From Tardiphaga sp. vice304 (lineage in GTDB: Bacteria; Pseudomonadota; Alphaproteobacteria; Rhizobiales; Xanthobacteraceae), in assembly GCF_007018905.1 (NCBI RefSeq), contig NZ_CP041402.1, forward strand, positions 4,266,001 to 4,330,000: a DNA stretch of 64,000 bases. The letters run 5' to 3'. Of this stretch, positions 45,315 to 55,637 are shown piece after piece. The notes under the pieces were generated by a model, which saw only the letters and a list, made by a program, of their open reading frames with translations, did not search any database and was not told the DNA's origin. Positions within the stretch are counted from its first letter, which is position 1. Every line of letters begins with the position of its first letter. A program made the translations under genes and the position numbers.

Positions 45315-46103
45315 TTACGGCCTTACAGCCGGCGTCTCGATCGGCATGCCTTTCGCGCGCGACATCAGATAGAGCTCCAGCTCGACCATCTCGGGATCAT
45401 CGGCCTGATAGGGCCGCGCGCGTGTACCGATCATGCAACTGCGCAGGCGGCGTTTGAGCGATCCTGTGCCCTGCCATTCCAGCCGGTAGATCGGATACCC
45501 CGTCGGATGCGCCTGGGTAATCGCGGAGCCCGCAAGGCGGCGGTCCCAGTTGTCGTCGTGACAGTTCGCACAGGCGAGGTTCAACTGGCCCTGGCGGCGC
45601 CCGAACAACGCCTTGCCATTCGCCACGAATGGCGCGAGCCGCGGATCAACGCCGGCCTCGATCGGCATGCCGCGCGATTGCCGGCCGACGAGGATGGCGA
45701 GCGCATTGAGTTCGCGGCTTTCGTCGGCGAACGGCGTTGCCTGCTGGTGGCGGGTACGACACAGATTGATGCGTTGTTCAATGTCGACAGGCCTGTCAGA
45801 TTTATCATCATAGGCGGGATAGCGTGCCGCCACGCCGCGCATGCTGGCCGCGACGTCACCATGGCAATCGGCACAGGCGCGACTTGCGGCGCCGGCCTTT
45901 TGCTTCCAAAGCGTTTCGCCGTCGAGCACGGCGAGCATGCCGGGGTTGGCGGTGTCATCGTTCTGCATCGCCCGGGTTTCCGGCGCCATGAATGTTGCAC
46001 CGGAACGACGCTCGTCTCTCGGAATCTCGGCGGCATCGACCCGTGCGAGGGACATCGCTGATACGACGAAAGCCACGATGCCGATCGCGCGCCGTTTCTT
46101 CAT
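45315..46103 (-). CDS. soxA: Diheme cytochrome c SoxA
   Basis: Periplasmic catalytic subunit of the SoxAX cytochrome, which oxidatively joins a sulfur compound to the carrier SoxY. It has 262 residues with a signal peptide (cleavage after VDA near 24). Heme motifs are CADCH at 77-81 and CANCH at 178-182, so it is the diheme form. Cys223 in KRRLRSCMIGTRA is the active-site heme ligand that carries the persulfide. Cys115 in INLCRTRHQ is also conserved in the family. It is the last gene of the operon, and the start overlaps the soxZ stop (ATGA). Confidence 0.95.
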   Translation of the reverse strand: MKKRRAIGIVAFVVSAMSLARVDAAEIPRDERRSGATFMAPETRAMQNDDTANPGMLAVLDGETLWKQKAGAASRACADCHGDVAASMRGVAARYPAYDDKSDRPVDIEQRINLCRTRHQQATPFADESRELNALAILVGRQSRGMPIEAGVDPRLAPFVANGKALFGRRQGQLNLACANCHDDNWDRRLAGSAITQAHPTGYPIYRLEWQGTGSLKRRLRSCMIGTRARPYQADDPEMVELELYLMSRAKGMPIETPAVRP

Positions 46104-46420
46104 GATACGGTGATGCTGGCCGATGCCGTTTCCGAAAAACCGTTGTCGCCGGTCCAGCGAAACTCGAAGGAACCGCTCTCGGTCGCAACGGTGAAGAACG
46201 CGATGAACGGATTCGCGGAGAATGCGGGAAACAGCTCGGCGCGGAACACTTCGACGCCGTTATAGCGACAACTGAAGTCGGTGATGATGTTGCGCGGGAT
46301 GACCGCGCCGGTCTCGGTGTGGCGAAAACCGGTTTCCATGATGTGCGACATCAAGGTCTTGATCTCGATGACGTCTCCGCGCTTCGCACTGGCGGGGACG
46401 TTGATCAGTGCGGAAGCCAT
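46100..46420 (-). CDS. soxZ: Sulfur oxidation carrier subunit SoxZ
   Basis: Immunoglobulin-like periplasmic partner of SoxY (106 residues, usual length). It has the family start SALINVPASAKRGDVIEIKTLMSH and then METGFRHTETGAVIPRNIITDFSCRYNG, with the conserved ATESGSFEFRWTGDNG near the end. There is no signal peptide; SoxZ is exported as a complex with SoxY. The ATG overlaps the soxY stop (TGATG), and its ribosome site GAGGAGG lies within the last soxY codons. Confidence 0.95.
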   Translation of the reverse strand: MASALINVPASAKRGDVIEIKTLMSHIMETGFRHTETGAVIPRNIITDFSCRYNGVEVFRAELFPAFSANPFIAFFTVATESGSFEFRWTGDNGFSETASASITVS

Positions 46421-46893
46421 CAGCTTGCCTCCTCGGTGCAGGCGGCGAGCGTGACGACGACGTCGGCCGTGGTCGACCAGAGCGAGCCGTCGGACAGCCG
46501 GGCGATGGCCGTCAGCGTCTGCGTATCGGCGAGCCGGATGCGGGTCGCGATCTGGCCGCGGCCGGCGCGCGGGCCGAGATAGAAATTGCCGACATTGGGT
46601 TGCGGATTTTTCTCATTGAAGACGTGGATGCTGACGACATGGTCGGCGTCCGTCATCGGGCTGGTCACCGAAACCGTGATCGGCACCGTGTTGCCGTTTT
46701 CCACCAGAGGCGGCACGTCGAACTTGACCTTGCCGGGACGCACCGGCGCGCCTTTCACGACGTCACGAATGGCAGCCTTCATCGCGTCCGGCGTGGCCCT
46801 CGCAGGCCAGGAGACGCTCGACAGCGCGCTGACGACCGCGGCATTACCCGCGATCACAAGAAGCTGGCGACGGGTGGCGTGAAGCTCGGGCAT
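46420..46893 (-). CDS. soxY: Sulfur carrier protein SoxY with atypical C-terminus
   Basis: Carrier on whose C-terminal cysteine sulfur intermediates are oxidised (157 residues). The N-terminus has a twin-arginine signal (ATRRQLLVIAGNAAVVSAL). The middle matches SoxY (VKFDVPPLVENGNTVPITV, DHVVSIHVFNEKNPQPNVGNF). SoxY proteins normally end GGCGG; this one ends LAACTEEAS, so the single Cys is kept but its glycines are replaced and three extra residues follow. The start at 46893 has AGAGAG eight bases upstream; an ATG at 46911 overlapping the soxX stop is the alternative. Confidence 0.9.
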   Translation of the reverse strand: MPELHATRRQLLVIAGNAAVVSALSSVSWPARATPDAMKAAIRDVVKGAPVRPGKVKFDVPPLVENGNTVPITVSVTSPMTDADHVVSIHVFNEKNPQPNVGNFYLGPRAGRGQIATRIRLADTQTLTAIARLSDGSLWSTTADVVVTLAACTEEAS

Positions 46894-46907
46894 TGCACAC
46901 TCTCTTC

Positions 46908-47363
46908 TCATGGTTCGCGCAACGTCGCGAGATAGGCGACCACGTCCTCGACCTGCTCCGCGGACAGGATCGGCTTGCCGCGCCAGGCCTCGCCGACCCG
47001 GTGCAGCCCGTCGATCCTATAGTAAGACGGCATGATCGTCGCCGCATTGAGGCGGGCCGCGTCGACCACGCGCAGCCGCAACTGTCCTTCGGTCCAGCGA
47101 GCCCCCGTCCCGGCCAGGCTCGGCGCCAGGTCGCCCTGGAACCGCTGCTCGGCGAACGGGCCGCTGTGACACAAGAGGCAGGTGAACTGCCGGTTGACGA
47201 CAATGGCGCGCCCGCGCGCCGGATCGCCGGTCGTGCCGGTCAACGACGCCACGATCGCATCATCGACCACGGCATAAGGCCGCAATTCGTCGGCACGCGC
47301 AGCAGCCGGCATGGCAACCATCGCCGCAGCCAGCAACACCATCTCGATCCGGCGCTTATCCAA
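46908..47363 (-). CDS. soxX: Monoheme cytochrome c SoxX
   Basis: Small subunit of the SoxAX cytochrome (151 residues from the TTG at 47363). The heme motif is CLLCH at 62-66, and SYYRIDGLHRVGEAWRGKPILSAEQVEDVVAYL is the typical SoxX C-terminal half with the Met in IMPSYY as likely axial ligand. The TTG start gives a signal peptide with a basic n-region (DKRRIE) before the hydrophobic core; the ATG at 47342 would leave no basic residue. The gene overlaps the end of the flavoprotein gene by eight bases. Confidence 0.92.
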   Translation of the reverse strand: MDKRRIEMVLLAAAMVAMPAAARADELRPYAVVDDAIVASLTGTTGDPARGRAIVVNRQFTCLLCHSGPFAEQRFQGDLAPSLAGTGARWTEGQLRLRVVDAARLNAATIMPSYYRIDGLHRVGEAWRGKPILSAEQVEDVVAYLATLREP

Positions 47364-48627
47364 AGGCTTCCGCCGTGATCGTCTGATACCAGCGCCGGGC
47401 ATAGGTCGCCTCGCGGGCGCGGAAGTCGCGCGGCACCTCCAGCGGACTGACGCCGCCGGCGCCTTCGACGTCGGTGAGCAGGCCGTTCTTCGGCTGGTAT
47501 ACGCCGGCAATCGAGATGCCATAGTCCGGCGCAACCAGACTGTAACAGGTATTGATCAGCTTCGGCACCGTCGGCGCCTCGCCGGCGAGCAGCGCCACGA
47601 CGGCGGCCGCGCATGCCTTAGCCTGAGCGTTGGCAGTGAAGGCCGATTTCGGCATGCCGCCGCCGATGCAGGCATCGCCGATGACATGGATGTTCGGCAC
47701 CAGCTTGGACTCGAAGCTGACGGGATCGATCGGGCACCAGCCGGACCGGTCAGCGACGCCCGCGATCTCGGCGATACGTCCGGCACGCTGCGGCGGAATG
47801 ACGTTGGCGACCTGCACGGTGTGCCGGGCGAACTCGGTGACCAGCGTGTTGGCCGCCGGCTCGACGGACGTCACCTTGCCACCCTGCGACAGCCCGACCC
47901 ATTCGATGATGCCGGGATACAGCTCCTGCCACGCATTCTGGAACAGGCGCTGCTTGGAAAACGCGTCCTTGGCGTCGAGGATGATCAGCTTAGAGCGCGG
48001 CTTCGTTGTCTTGAGATAGTTTGCGATCAGGCTGGCGCGCTCGTAAGGCCCCGGCGGGCAGCGATACGGATTGGCGGGGACCGAGATCGCGACGACGCCG
48101 CCATCGTCCATCGACTCCAGTTGGCGCTTCAGCAGCAGCGTCTGCTCGCCGGCTTTCCACGCATGCGGCATGCGCGCGCTGGCGGCTTCGTCAAAGCTCG
48201 GCAGCGCGTCGAAGCGCAGTTCAATGCCCGGCGACACCACCAGGCGGTCATAGGCGAGCGTGGTGCCGTCAGCGAGACCGACGCTGCGCGCCTGCGCGTC
48301 GATTTTTGTCGCCGCCTGGATGATAACCTTGATGTCATCAGCCGCCACCCTGTCGTAGCCGAACTGCTGGGCCTGCATCGGACGGTCGCCGGCGATGACT
48401 TCATTGCTGAACGGACAGGCGGTGAAGGTGCGGTTCGCCTCCACCAGCGTGACCTGCAGTGCAGGATTGATCTGGCGCAGCGCCCGCGCGCAACTGGCGC
48501 CGCCGAAGCCACCGCCGATCACCACGACCCGCGGCGACGCCTGCGCGATGGCCGGCATCGACAGCGCCAGCGACGCGGCAGCCGCACTGCCAAGAAACTG
48601 CCGCCGGGATGTGTGTGTGCGATTCAT
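47356..48627 (-). CDS. soxF: Flavocytochrome c sulfide dehydrogenase flavoprotein subunit (FccB/SoxF)
   Basis: FAD-containing periplasmic sulfide or polysulfide dehydrogenase subunit (423 residues). It has a twin-arginine signal (THTSRRQFLGSAAAASLALS). The FAD loop is VVVIGGGFGGASCARAL near 34-50. The redox-active cysteine pair of the family is visible in YRCPPGPYERASL and SGWCPIDPVSFES. The C-terminal FCSD region reads INTCYSLVAPDYGISIAGVY. A small cytochrome c gene lies nine bases upstream, so together they form a flavocytochrome. Electrons would pass to cytochrome c. Confidence 0.93.
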   Translation of the reverse strand: MNRTHTSRRQFLGSAAAASLALSMPAIAQASPRVVVIGGGFGGASCARALRQINPALQVTLVEANRTFTACPFSNEVIAGDRPMQAQQFGYDRVAADDIKVIIQAATKIDAQARSVGLADGTTLAYDRLVVSPGIELRFDALPSFDEAASARMPHAWKAGEQTLLLKRQLESMDDGGVVAISVPANPYRCPPGPYERASLIANYLKTTKPRSKLIILDAKDAFSKQRLFQNAWQELYPGIIEWVGLSQGGKVTSVEPAANTLVTEFARHTVQVANVIPPQRAGRIAEIAGVADRSGWCPIDPVSFESKLVPNIHVIGDACIGGGMPKSAFTANAQAKACAAAVVALLAGEAPTVPKLINTCYSLVAPDYGISIAGVYQPKNGLLTDVEGAGGVSPLEVPRDFRAREATYARRWYQTITAEAFG

Positions 48628-48636
48628 AAAGTCGCG

Positions 48637-48927
48637 CTACTTCTGGGTTGCCAGCCACGCCGCGATGGCCTGCAGCTCGTCGTCCGAAAACCCCTTGGCA
48701 ATGCGGTTCATCACCGTCGCCGGCTTTGAGCCTTCCTTGAACGATTTCAAGGCCGCAAGCATCTCGGCGGGGTCGCGGCCGAAAATGCCGGGGATCGCAG
48801 ATGAGGCGTCCTCATGCCGCGCATGGCATCCCGAACACGACGCCGCGCCGGGCGGTGGCGAGGCCGCTTGCGCGGGACCAGCCACCGCCAGACACGTCGC
48901 CAGCCACCCGACCGACATCAGCTTCAT
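48637..48927 (-). CDS. Small monoheme cytochrome c (FccA-like)
   Basis: Periplasmic cytochrome c (96 residues) with a signal peptide (cleavage after AQA near 21) and one heme motif CSGCH at 31-35. The C-terminal MNRIAKGFSDDELQAIAAWLA supplies the axial Met and the last helix, typical of the FccA/cytochrome c-553 family. The start overlaps the molybdenum hydroxylase stop (ATGA), and the flavoprotein gene follows. It can therefore serve as electron acceptor for either enzyme, or both. Confidence 0.92.
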   Translation of the reverse strand: MKLMSVGWLATCLAVAGPAQAASPPPGAASCSGCHARHEDASSAIPGIFGRDPAEMLAALKSFKEGSKPATVMNRIAKGFSDDELQAIAAWLATQK

Positions 48928-51101
48928 GCGAAGATGATGTCGTGGTTCTTCAGCGGCACCGTTCGGATGCGTTTGCCGGTGGCGGCAAAGAAGGCGTTGA
49001 GCACCGCCGGCGCCGCGACGCAGATCGTCGGTTCGCCGACGCCGCCCCAGAACCCGCCCGACGGCAGCAGAATGGACTCCACCTTCGGCATTTCCTTCAT
49101 GGTCATGGATTGGTAGGTGTCGAAATTCTCCTGCTCGATGCGGCCGCCCTTGACGGTGCACTCGCCGTAGAACAGCGCCGACAGCCCGTAGACGAACGAC
49201 CCCGCGATCTGGCGGTCGATCTGCCATGGATTGACCGCGTGGCCGGGATCGGTGGCGGCGACGATGCGGTGGATCTTGATCTTGTTGCCGTCGATGACAG
49301 AGATCTCGGCCGCCGCGGCCACGTAGCTGCCGAAGCCCATGTGCTGGCAGAGGCCGCGGAACACGCCCTGCGGCGCCGGGGTGGTCCAGCCGATCTTCTC
49401 GGCCACCGCATTCAACACCGCGAGATGCTTGGGATGTTTCGACATCAGCTTGCGTCGGAACTCGAGCGGATCCTGCTTCACCGACAGCGCGAGTTCATCC
49501 ATGAAGCATTCGAGATAGATCGCATTCTGGTTGACGTTGACGCCGCGCCAGAAGCCCGGCGGGACGTGCGGGTTGCGCATCGAGTGATCGACCAGCAGGT
49601 TCGGAATCGTGTAGCCGATCGCCGCCTCGCCGCTAGCGTTGAGCCCCTGAAAGGCGACGGGGTCCATGCCGTTCTGCATGCCGTCCGGGCGGACGCTGGC
49701 GAGGATCGACTGGCCGGAAATCCGCATATGCAGGCCGACCAGATTGTTGTCGGCGTCGAACGCACCGACCAGCTTGCTTTGCGTGGTTGGATGGTAGCGG
49801 CCGTGCAGCATGTCCTCTTCGCGCGACCACATCAGCTTGACCGGCGTGCCGGGCATCTGCTTGGCAATGTCAACGGCCTGCCGGACATAGTCGGTCATGC
49901 CGCGGCGACCGAAGCCGCCGCCCGGCATGATCTTGTAGACCTCACACTTGTCGCTCGGCAGGCCGGACGCCTCGACGACGGCGGCAAACACCGCCTCGCC
50001 GTTCTGGGTGCCGGTCCATACTTCGCATCTGTCCGCGGTATAGAGCGCGGTCGCGTTCATCGGCTCCATCGTGGCGTGATTCTGGTAGGGATACGCGTAG
50101 GTCGCCTCCACCACTTTCGCCGCCCCCGCGATGGCCGCCCGGGCGTCGCCGACCTTGTGGCCGGCAAAGGCCGGCTGCGCGAGATCGAGACCCTCGGCCA
50201 GCCATTTCGCGATCGAGGCGCTGGACACCTTGGCATTGTCGCCTTCGTCCCACACGACCGGCAGGGCGGCCAGCGCGGTCTTGGCGTGCCACCAGGTGTC
50301 GGCCACGACGGCGACGGCACTGCCGCCGACGCGCACGACCTTCTTGACGCCCTTCATGCCGACGATCTTGGATTCGTCATAACTCTTCAGCTTGCCGCCG
50401 AACACGGGGCAATCCACGATCGCGGCATTGAGCATCCCCGGCATGGTAATGTCGGCGCCGTAGATCATCTTGCCGTTGGTTTTCTCGACCGTATCGAGCC
50501 GCTTCAGCGGCTTGCCGGCGATGGTCCAGTCCTTCGGATCCTTCAATTTCACGTCGGCCGGCGGCTGCAACTTGCCGGCGGCTTCCGCGACCTGACCGTA
50601 GGTCAAGCTGCGCCCGGACGGCGTGTGGGTGATGACGCCTTTGGCGGTCGTGCATTCCCCGGCGGGCGCGGCCCACGTGTTGGCGGCGGCCTGTACCAGC
50701 ATCAGCCTTGCTGCGGCGCCGCCCTTGCGGACATAGTCATGCGACGAACGAACGCCTCGGCTGCCGCCGGTGGAGAAATCGCCCCAGACGCGCTTGCGGG
50801 CGACGCTCTGGCCGGGGGTGGGATATTCCGTCGTCACCTTCGACCAGTCGCATTCGAGTTCCTCGGCGACCAGCTGCGCCAGGCCCGTCAGCGTGCCCTG
50901 CCCCATCTCGGAACGGGCGATGCGCACGACCACGGTATCGTCGGGACGGATCACCACCCAGGCATTGACCTCGGGCGAGCCGTCAGCGGCGTGAACGAGT
51001 TTCGGTCCGAAGGGCAGATCGAAACCGATGGCCAGGCCGCCGCCTGCGGCAGCGGCGCCGAGCACGAACGAACGGCGGTTCAAGGCGGGAGACTGCTTCA
51101 T
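48924..51101 (-). CDS. Periplasmic molybdenum hydroxylase large subunit (IorB-like)
   Basis: Molybdopterin-cytosine-dinucleotide-type hydroxylase of the isoquinoline 1-oxidoreductase beta family (725 residues). It has a twin-arginine signal (NRRSFVLGAAAAGGGLAIGF), so the folded enzyme is exported. Molybdopterin-binding loops include SEMGQGTLTGLAQLVAEEL and GGGFGRRGMTDYVRQA near 390, with GFWRGVNVNQNAIYLE near 530. The active-site Glu is in GGVGEPTICVAAP near the C-terminus. The family oxidises N-heterocycles or aldehydes and donates electrons to cytochrome c. It follows the Fe-S subunit gene after 11 bp. Confidence 0.93.
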   Translation of the reverse strand: MKQSPALNRRSFVLGAAAAGGGLAIGFDLPFGPKLVHAADGSPEVNAWVVIRPDDTVVVRIARSEMGQGTLTGLAQLVAEELECDWSKVTTEYPTPGQSVARKRVWGDFSTGGSRGVRSSHDYVRKGGAAARLMLVQAAANTWAAPAGECTTAKGVITHTPSGRSLTYGQVAEAAGKLQPPADVKLKDPKDWTIAGKPLKRLDTVEKTNGKMIYGADITMPGMLNAAIVDCPVFGGKLKSYDESKIVGMKGVKKVVRVGGSAVAVVADTWWHAKTALAALPVVWDEGDNAKVSSASIAKWLAEGLDLAQPAFAGHKVGDARAAIAGAAKVVEATYAYPYQNHATMEPMNATALYTADRCEVWTGTQNGEAVFAAVVEASGLPSDKCEVYKIMPGGGFGRRGMTDYVRQAVDIAKQMPGTPVKLMWSREEDMLHGRYHPTTQSKLVGAFDADNNLVGLHMRISGQSILASVRPDGMQNGMDPVAFQGLNASGEAAIGYTIPNLLVDHSMRNPHVPPGFWRGVNVNQNAIYLECFMDELALSVKQDPLEFRRKLMSKHPKHLAVLNAVAEKIGWTTPAPQGVFRGLCQHMGFGSYVAAAAEISVIDGNKIKIHRIVAATDPGHAVNPWQIDRQIAGSFVYGLSALFYGECTVKGGRIEQENFDTYQSMTMKEMPKVESILLPSGGFWGGVGEPTICVAAPAVLNAFFAATGKRIRTVPLKNHDIIFA

Positions 51102-51112
51102 GATCGCCTCCC

Positions 51113-51562
<450 letters not shown>

Positions 51563-51709
51563 CGCAGTTCCCTTGGACAGTGGCGCCTATCGCCGTTCGC
51601 CTAAGTTTTATCTGTAACCAGACCAAGTCCAAATCAATTATGTGTTGGAACTGACGACAGGTCGTCCAATGCGCGTATTTCGAGCGTCACTGCGCGTCAC
51701 CGATCTTTT

Positions 51710-52174
51710 TCACTTTGCAGCGGGAAACGCGGCAATCATGTCGAGTTCGATCCGGGCGCCGGGCGTCGACAACTGATTGATGCAGATCGTGGTGCTGGCG
51801 GGCGTCCAGGTGCCGAAATATTCTTTCAACACCGCGACCATGCCGTCCTGGTCGCGGACGTCGGTCAGGTACTTCGTCACCTTGACGATGTCGGTCCAGG
51901 TCAGGCCTTCGTGGTCGAGGATCGTCTTGATGGTCTCCATCGCCCGCCTTGTCTGGTCCTCGATCCGGTTGGGGTGGTCGTGTTCGCTGATGTCGTGCGG
52001 ATGCTTGTGGTACAGCGGGGACGGCGTCGCGCCGGATATGAACAACAGCCCGCAGGGGCTTTCGACCCGGATCGCTGGCGCATAGGGCATGTCCGGTCGC
52101 CGTTCCGGGATGGTCTGGATTTCCTTGATGTTCGGATTGGTCGGCGAGGACTGAAACGCTGGCTTGCTGGTCAT
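51710..52174 (-). CDS. RidA family enamine/imine deaminase-like protein
   Basis: Rid/YjgF-family protein (154 residues). Such proteins hydrolyse enamines or imines; some act as 2-aminomuconate or aminoacrylate deaminases. It shows the core CGLLFISGATP, the helix TRRAMETIKTILDHEGLTWTDIVKVTKYLTD near 85-115 and the C-terminal INQLSTPGARIELDMIAAFP; the Arg in GARIE is the residue that binds substrate carboxylate in active members. The ATG at 52174 has GGAG upstream. It lies 57 bp after the CoxL-like gene and is the probable last gene of that operon. Confidence 0.9.
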   Translation of the reverse strand: MTSKPAFQSSPTNPNIKEIQTIPERRPDMPYAPAIRVESPCGLLFISGATPSPLYHKHPHDISEHDHPNRIEDQTRRAMETIKTILDHEGLTWTDIVKVTKYLTDVRDQDGMVAVLKEYFGTWTPASTTICINQLSTPGARIELDMIAAFPAAK

Positions 52175-52231
52175 CGAGAACTCCGGCACGGTTTGGAAGC
52201 TGAAGGAAGTTTGCGCTCGCGCGCGATGATG

Positions 52232-54582
52232 TCAAATGGTGGCGCCCGCCATGTGGCCGGCGGGCATTGCCGCCCTGATCAACTGGCGCAGCCGCGCCGG
52301 CGAGACCGGGTGCTCGTTGACGCGAATGCCGAATGGCGCAAGCGCATTCTCGATCGCGGCGATGATGCAGGCCGCCGCAGGGATGGTGCCGCCCTCGCCC
52401 GCGCCCTTGACCCCGATCGGGTTCAGCGGCGACGGCGACTGGATGTGGATGATTTCGATCCGCGGCACTTCCGGCGCCGTCGGCAGCAGATAGTCGGCAT
52501 AGGTCGTCGTGACCGGCTGACCGGCCTCGTCATAGATCATGCGCTCGAACAGCGCGTTGCCGATGCCGTGGACGACGCCGCCGCGCACCTGGCCGTCGAC
52601 CAGCATCGGATTAATCAGCAGACCGCAATCATGCCCCACCACATAGCGGGTGATCTCGACCCGGCCGGTGTCGATAGCGACTTCCACTTCGGAGAGATGC
52701 GTCCCGTTGGCAAAGGTGTTCTTGCGCGCTTCATAATAGGCCGTGGCCGAAAGGCCCGGCTCGACCCCGGGCACGATCGGGATGCCGCTCATGCCGTTCA
52801 GGCGCGAGGCAATCTGGCTGAGCGGCACATGCAGTCCGGCGGCGCCGACCACCCGTACCGCGCCGTCCTCCAGCACCAGATCGGCTTCGGAAGCTTCGAG
52901 CATCTCGCTCGCCACCTTCAGCGCCTTGGCGCGCACGGCAACGGCGGCCTGATGCACCGAAGATCCCGCGGTCACCGCGGTGCGGCTGGCAATGGCGCCG
53001 ATGCCCAGCGGAAACTTCGCGGTGTCCGCGGCTTCGACGACGATATCCTCGAGGCGCACGCCGAGAATGTCGGCGCAGATCTGCGCAAAGATCGTGGCGT
53101 GCCCCTGTCCCTGGCTCGCCGCGCCGGTGAAGATGACGACCTTGCCGCTCGGCTCGACGCGAATGGTCGCGCCTTCGAACGGCGCCAGCCCGGTATCCTC
53201 GGTGTAGCTCGCAATGCCGCGGCCGAGATAGCGACCCTTGGCCAGCGCCGCCGCCTGCCGTTCGGCGAAATCGCCGCCGGCACGGTCCAGCACGGCCTCC
53301 AGGCATGCATGATAATCGCCGCTGTCATAGGTGATCGGCGAACCGTCGCGCGCGTTCATGCCGGTGAGGTAGGGGAACTGGTCCTTGCGCACGAAGCTGC
53401 GCCGCCGCACCTCGGCGGGATCGAGCGACAATTCGCGCGCCACGCGATCGGCCAGCCGTTCCAGCACGAAGCAGGTGGTGGGACGGCCTGCGCCACGCAC
53501 CGGCGTGTTGGGCACCAGATTGGTGAACACGATATCGATCCTGATATCCACCGCCTGCAGCGCATAGGGGCCTGGAAACGCTGCCAGCGACGTCACCGCC
53601 GCGCCGAGGCCGTAGGGAACGTAGCCGCCATTGTCGTGCAGGCAGCGGCCGCGAACGGCCAGCAGGCGCCCGTCGGCATCGGCCGCGACCTCGAGTGCCC
53701 AAGCCTGGTCGCGCTGCTGCGCGGTGGCCACGAAATGCTCGCTGCGATCCTCGACCCATTTGACCGGGCGCTGCAGCTTCAACGCCGCCAGCGGCAGCAC
53801 GATTTCCTCAGGGTAGAACACACCCTTGGGGCCGAAGCCGCCGCCGACGTCCGGCGCGATCACGCGCACCGTGCGCTCCTCGCGGCCGAGATGATCCGCG
53901 ATCAGACGCCGCACCATGTGCGGCATCTGGGTCGACGTCCATACCGTCAGACCGTCGCCCATCGGGTCCGGCATCGCCACGACGCCGCGGCATTCCATCG
54001 AGTGGCAGCCGCCGCGGTGCACCTCGAAAGTTTCCGAGAACACATGCGGCGCACTCGCAAAAACCTTTTCGACGTCGCCGAAACGGCCATGCAGCGAGGC
54101 CACCGCATTGTCCGGCGATTCCGCATGAACGCGCGGCGCGCCGGCATCGAGCGCCCGGCGCCAGTCGACGACGGCGTCGAGCACCTCGTAATCGACCTCG
54201 ACCAGCGCCGCGGCATCCTCGGCGATCGCGCGGCTCTCGGCGATCACCACGGCGATCGGCACGCCGACGTGGCAGACTTCGCGATCGGCGAGTGGCTGGT
54301 AGTTCAGGGGCTGCCGGACATTGCCGACAGGAACCGTATGCGGCAGCCGTTTGCTGGCAAGCTCTCCGAGATCCGCCGCGGTGTAGACGGCGATGACACC
54401 GGGCAGTTGTCGCGCCGCCGCGGGATCGACGCTGACGATGCGCGCATGCGCATGGGCAGCGCGCACGAAGGCGGCATGCAGCACGCCGGTGATGGCGAGA
54501 TCGTCGAGATAGCGACCCTGCCCGGTGATCAGCCTGGGATCCTCGACCCGACGCACGCCGGATCCGAAGTAGCGCACGCCCA

Positions 54583-54583
<1 letters not shown>
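52232..54583 (-). CDS. Molybdenum hydroxylase large subunit, CoxL/xanthine dehydrogenase family
   Basis: Catalytic subunit (783 residues) of a cytoplasmic molybdenum hydroxylase. It starts with the family phrase VRYFGSGVRRVEDPRLITGQGRYLDD. Molybdopterin-binding regions are DVGGGFGPKG near 255, VRGAGRPTTCFVLERLAD near 360 and ASQGQGHATIFAQI near 490; the active-site Glu is in GVKGAGEGGTIPAAA near 740. It lacks the AYxCSFR loop of true CO dehydrogenases, so the substrate is more likely an aromatic N-heterocycle or aldehyde. Its start overlaps the small-subunit stop (TGATG). No separate FAD (CoxM) subunit gene is adjacent. Confidence 0.93.
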
Positions 54584-55100
<517 letters not shown>

Positions 55101-55104
<4 letters not shown>

Positions 55105-55637
55105 GACGGCTTCTTCACCCGCGCGCGGGGCCGCCCGCCGTCAGCCAGCGCCACGATGACGAGGATCTCGTCCGGCCGCGGCGCATTGGCCACCATGACG
55201 CTCAACGTATCGAACTGGTCGAAAACCCAGACGTCGTCCTTGTCGCCGAGCGGCACATCGATGGTCGCGCCGACCGCGCCGATCTTGACGTTGGATGGTA
55301 TGATCGCCTGCCCGCCACCGATCGCCGCCCGCATCGGCTTGCCCATCCGCGGATGCAGTATCGCGGCGGCATGCTCAAGATCGCCGGAGGTGCCGACGAT
55401 CGCGGCCTTTCCGTAGGAGATCGCCGGCCGCGGCAGAACTGTCAGCGCCTCGCGCACCAGGAGCTCGCCGAGATCGGCGCCGAAGCCGATCAGTTCTTCG
55501 AGGTCGTCCTGGGCGCGGCCAGCGAGCGGATTGGCAATCACGGCGCAGGCGGCGACGCGCGTCACCGGCGCGTACGCAGCCTGTCCGCCTTCGAAATAGA
55601 TCACGTCCTTGATCGTGGTGAGCCTTCGGATTTCCAT
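55101..55637 (-). CDS. Amino acid synthesis (AA_synth, DUF1185) family protein
   Basis: A 178-residue protein resembling the family annotated as amino acid synthesis protein, whose reaction is poorly known. Typical features are VTRVAACAVIANPLAGR near 25-41, ELLVREAL, SYGKAAIVGTSGDLEHAAAILHPRMGKPMR near 73-102 and GAVGATIDVPLGDKDD. The ATG directly follows the amidohydrolase stop, with GGAGG five bases upstream. Such genes often lie in amino-aromatic or heterocycle operons. The role is not predictable beyond that. Confidence 0.85.
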
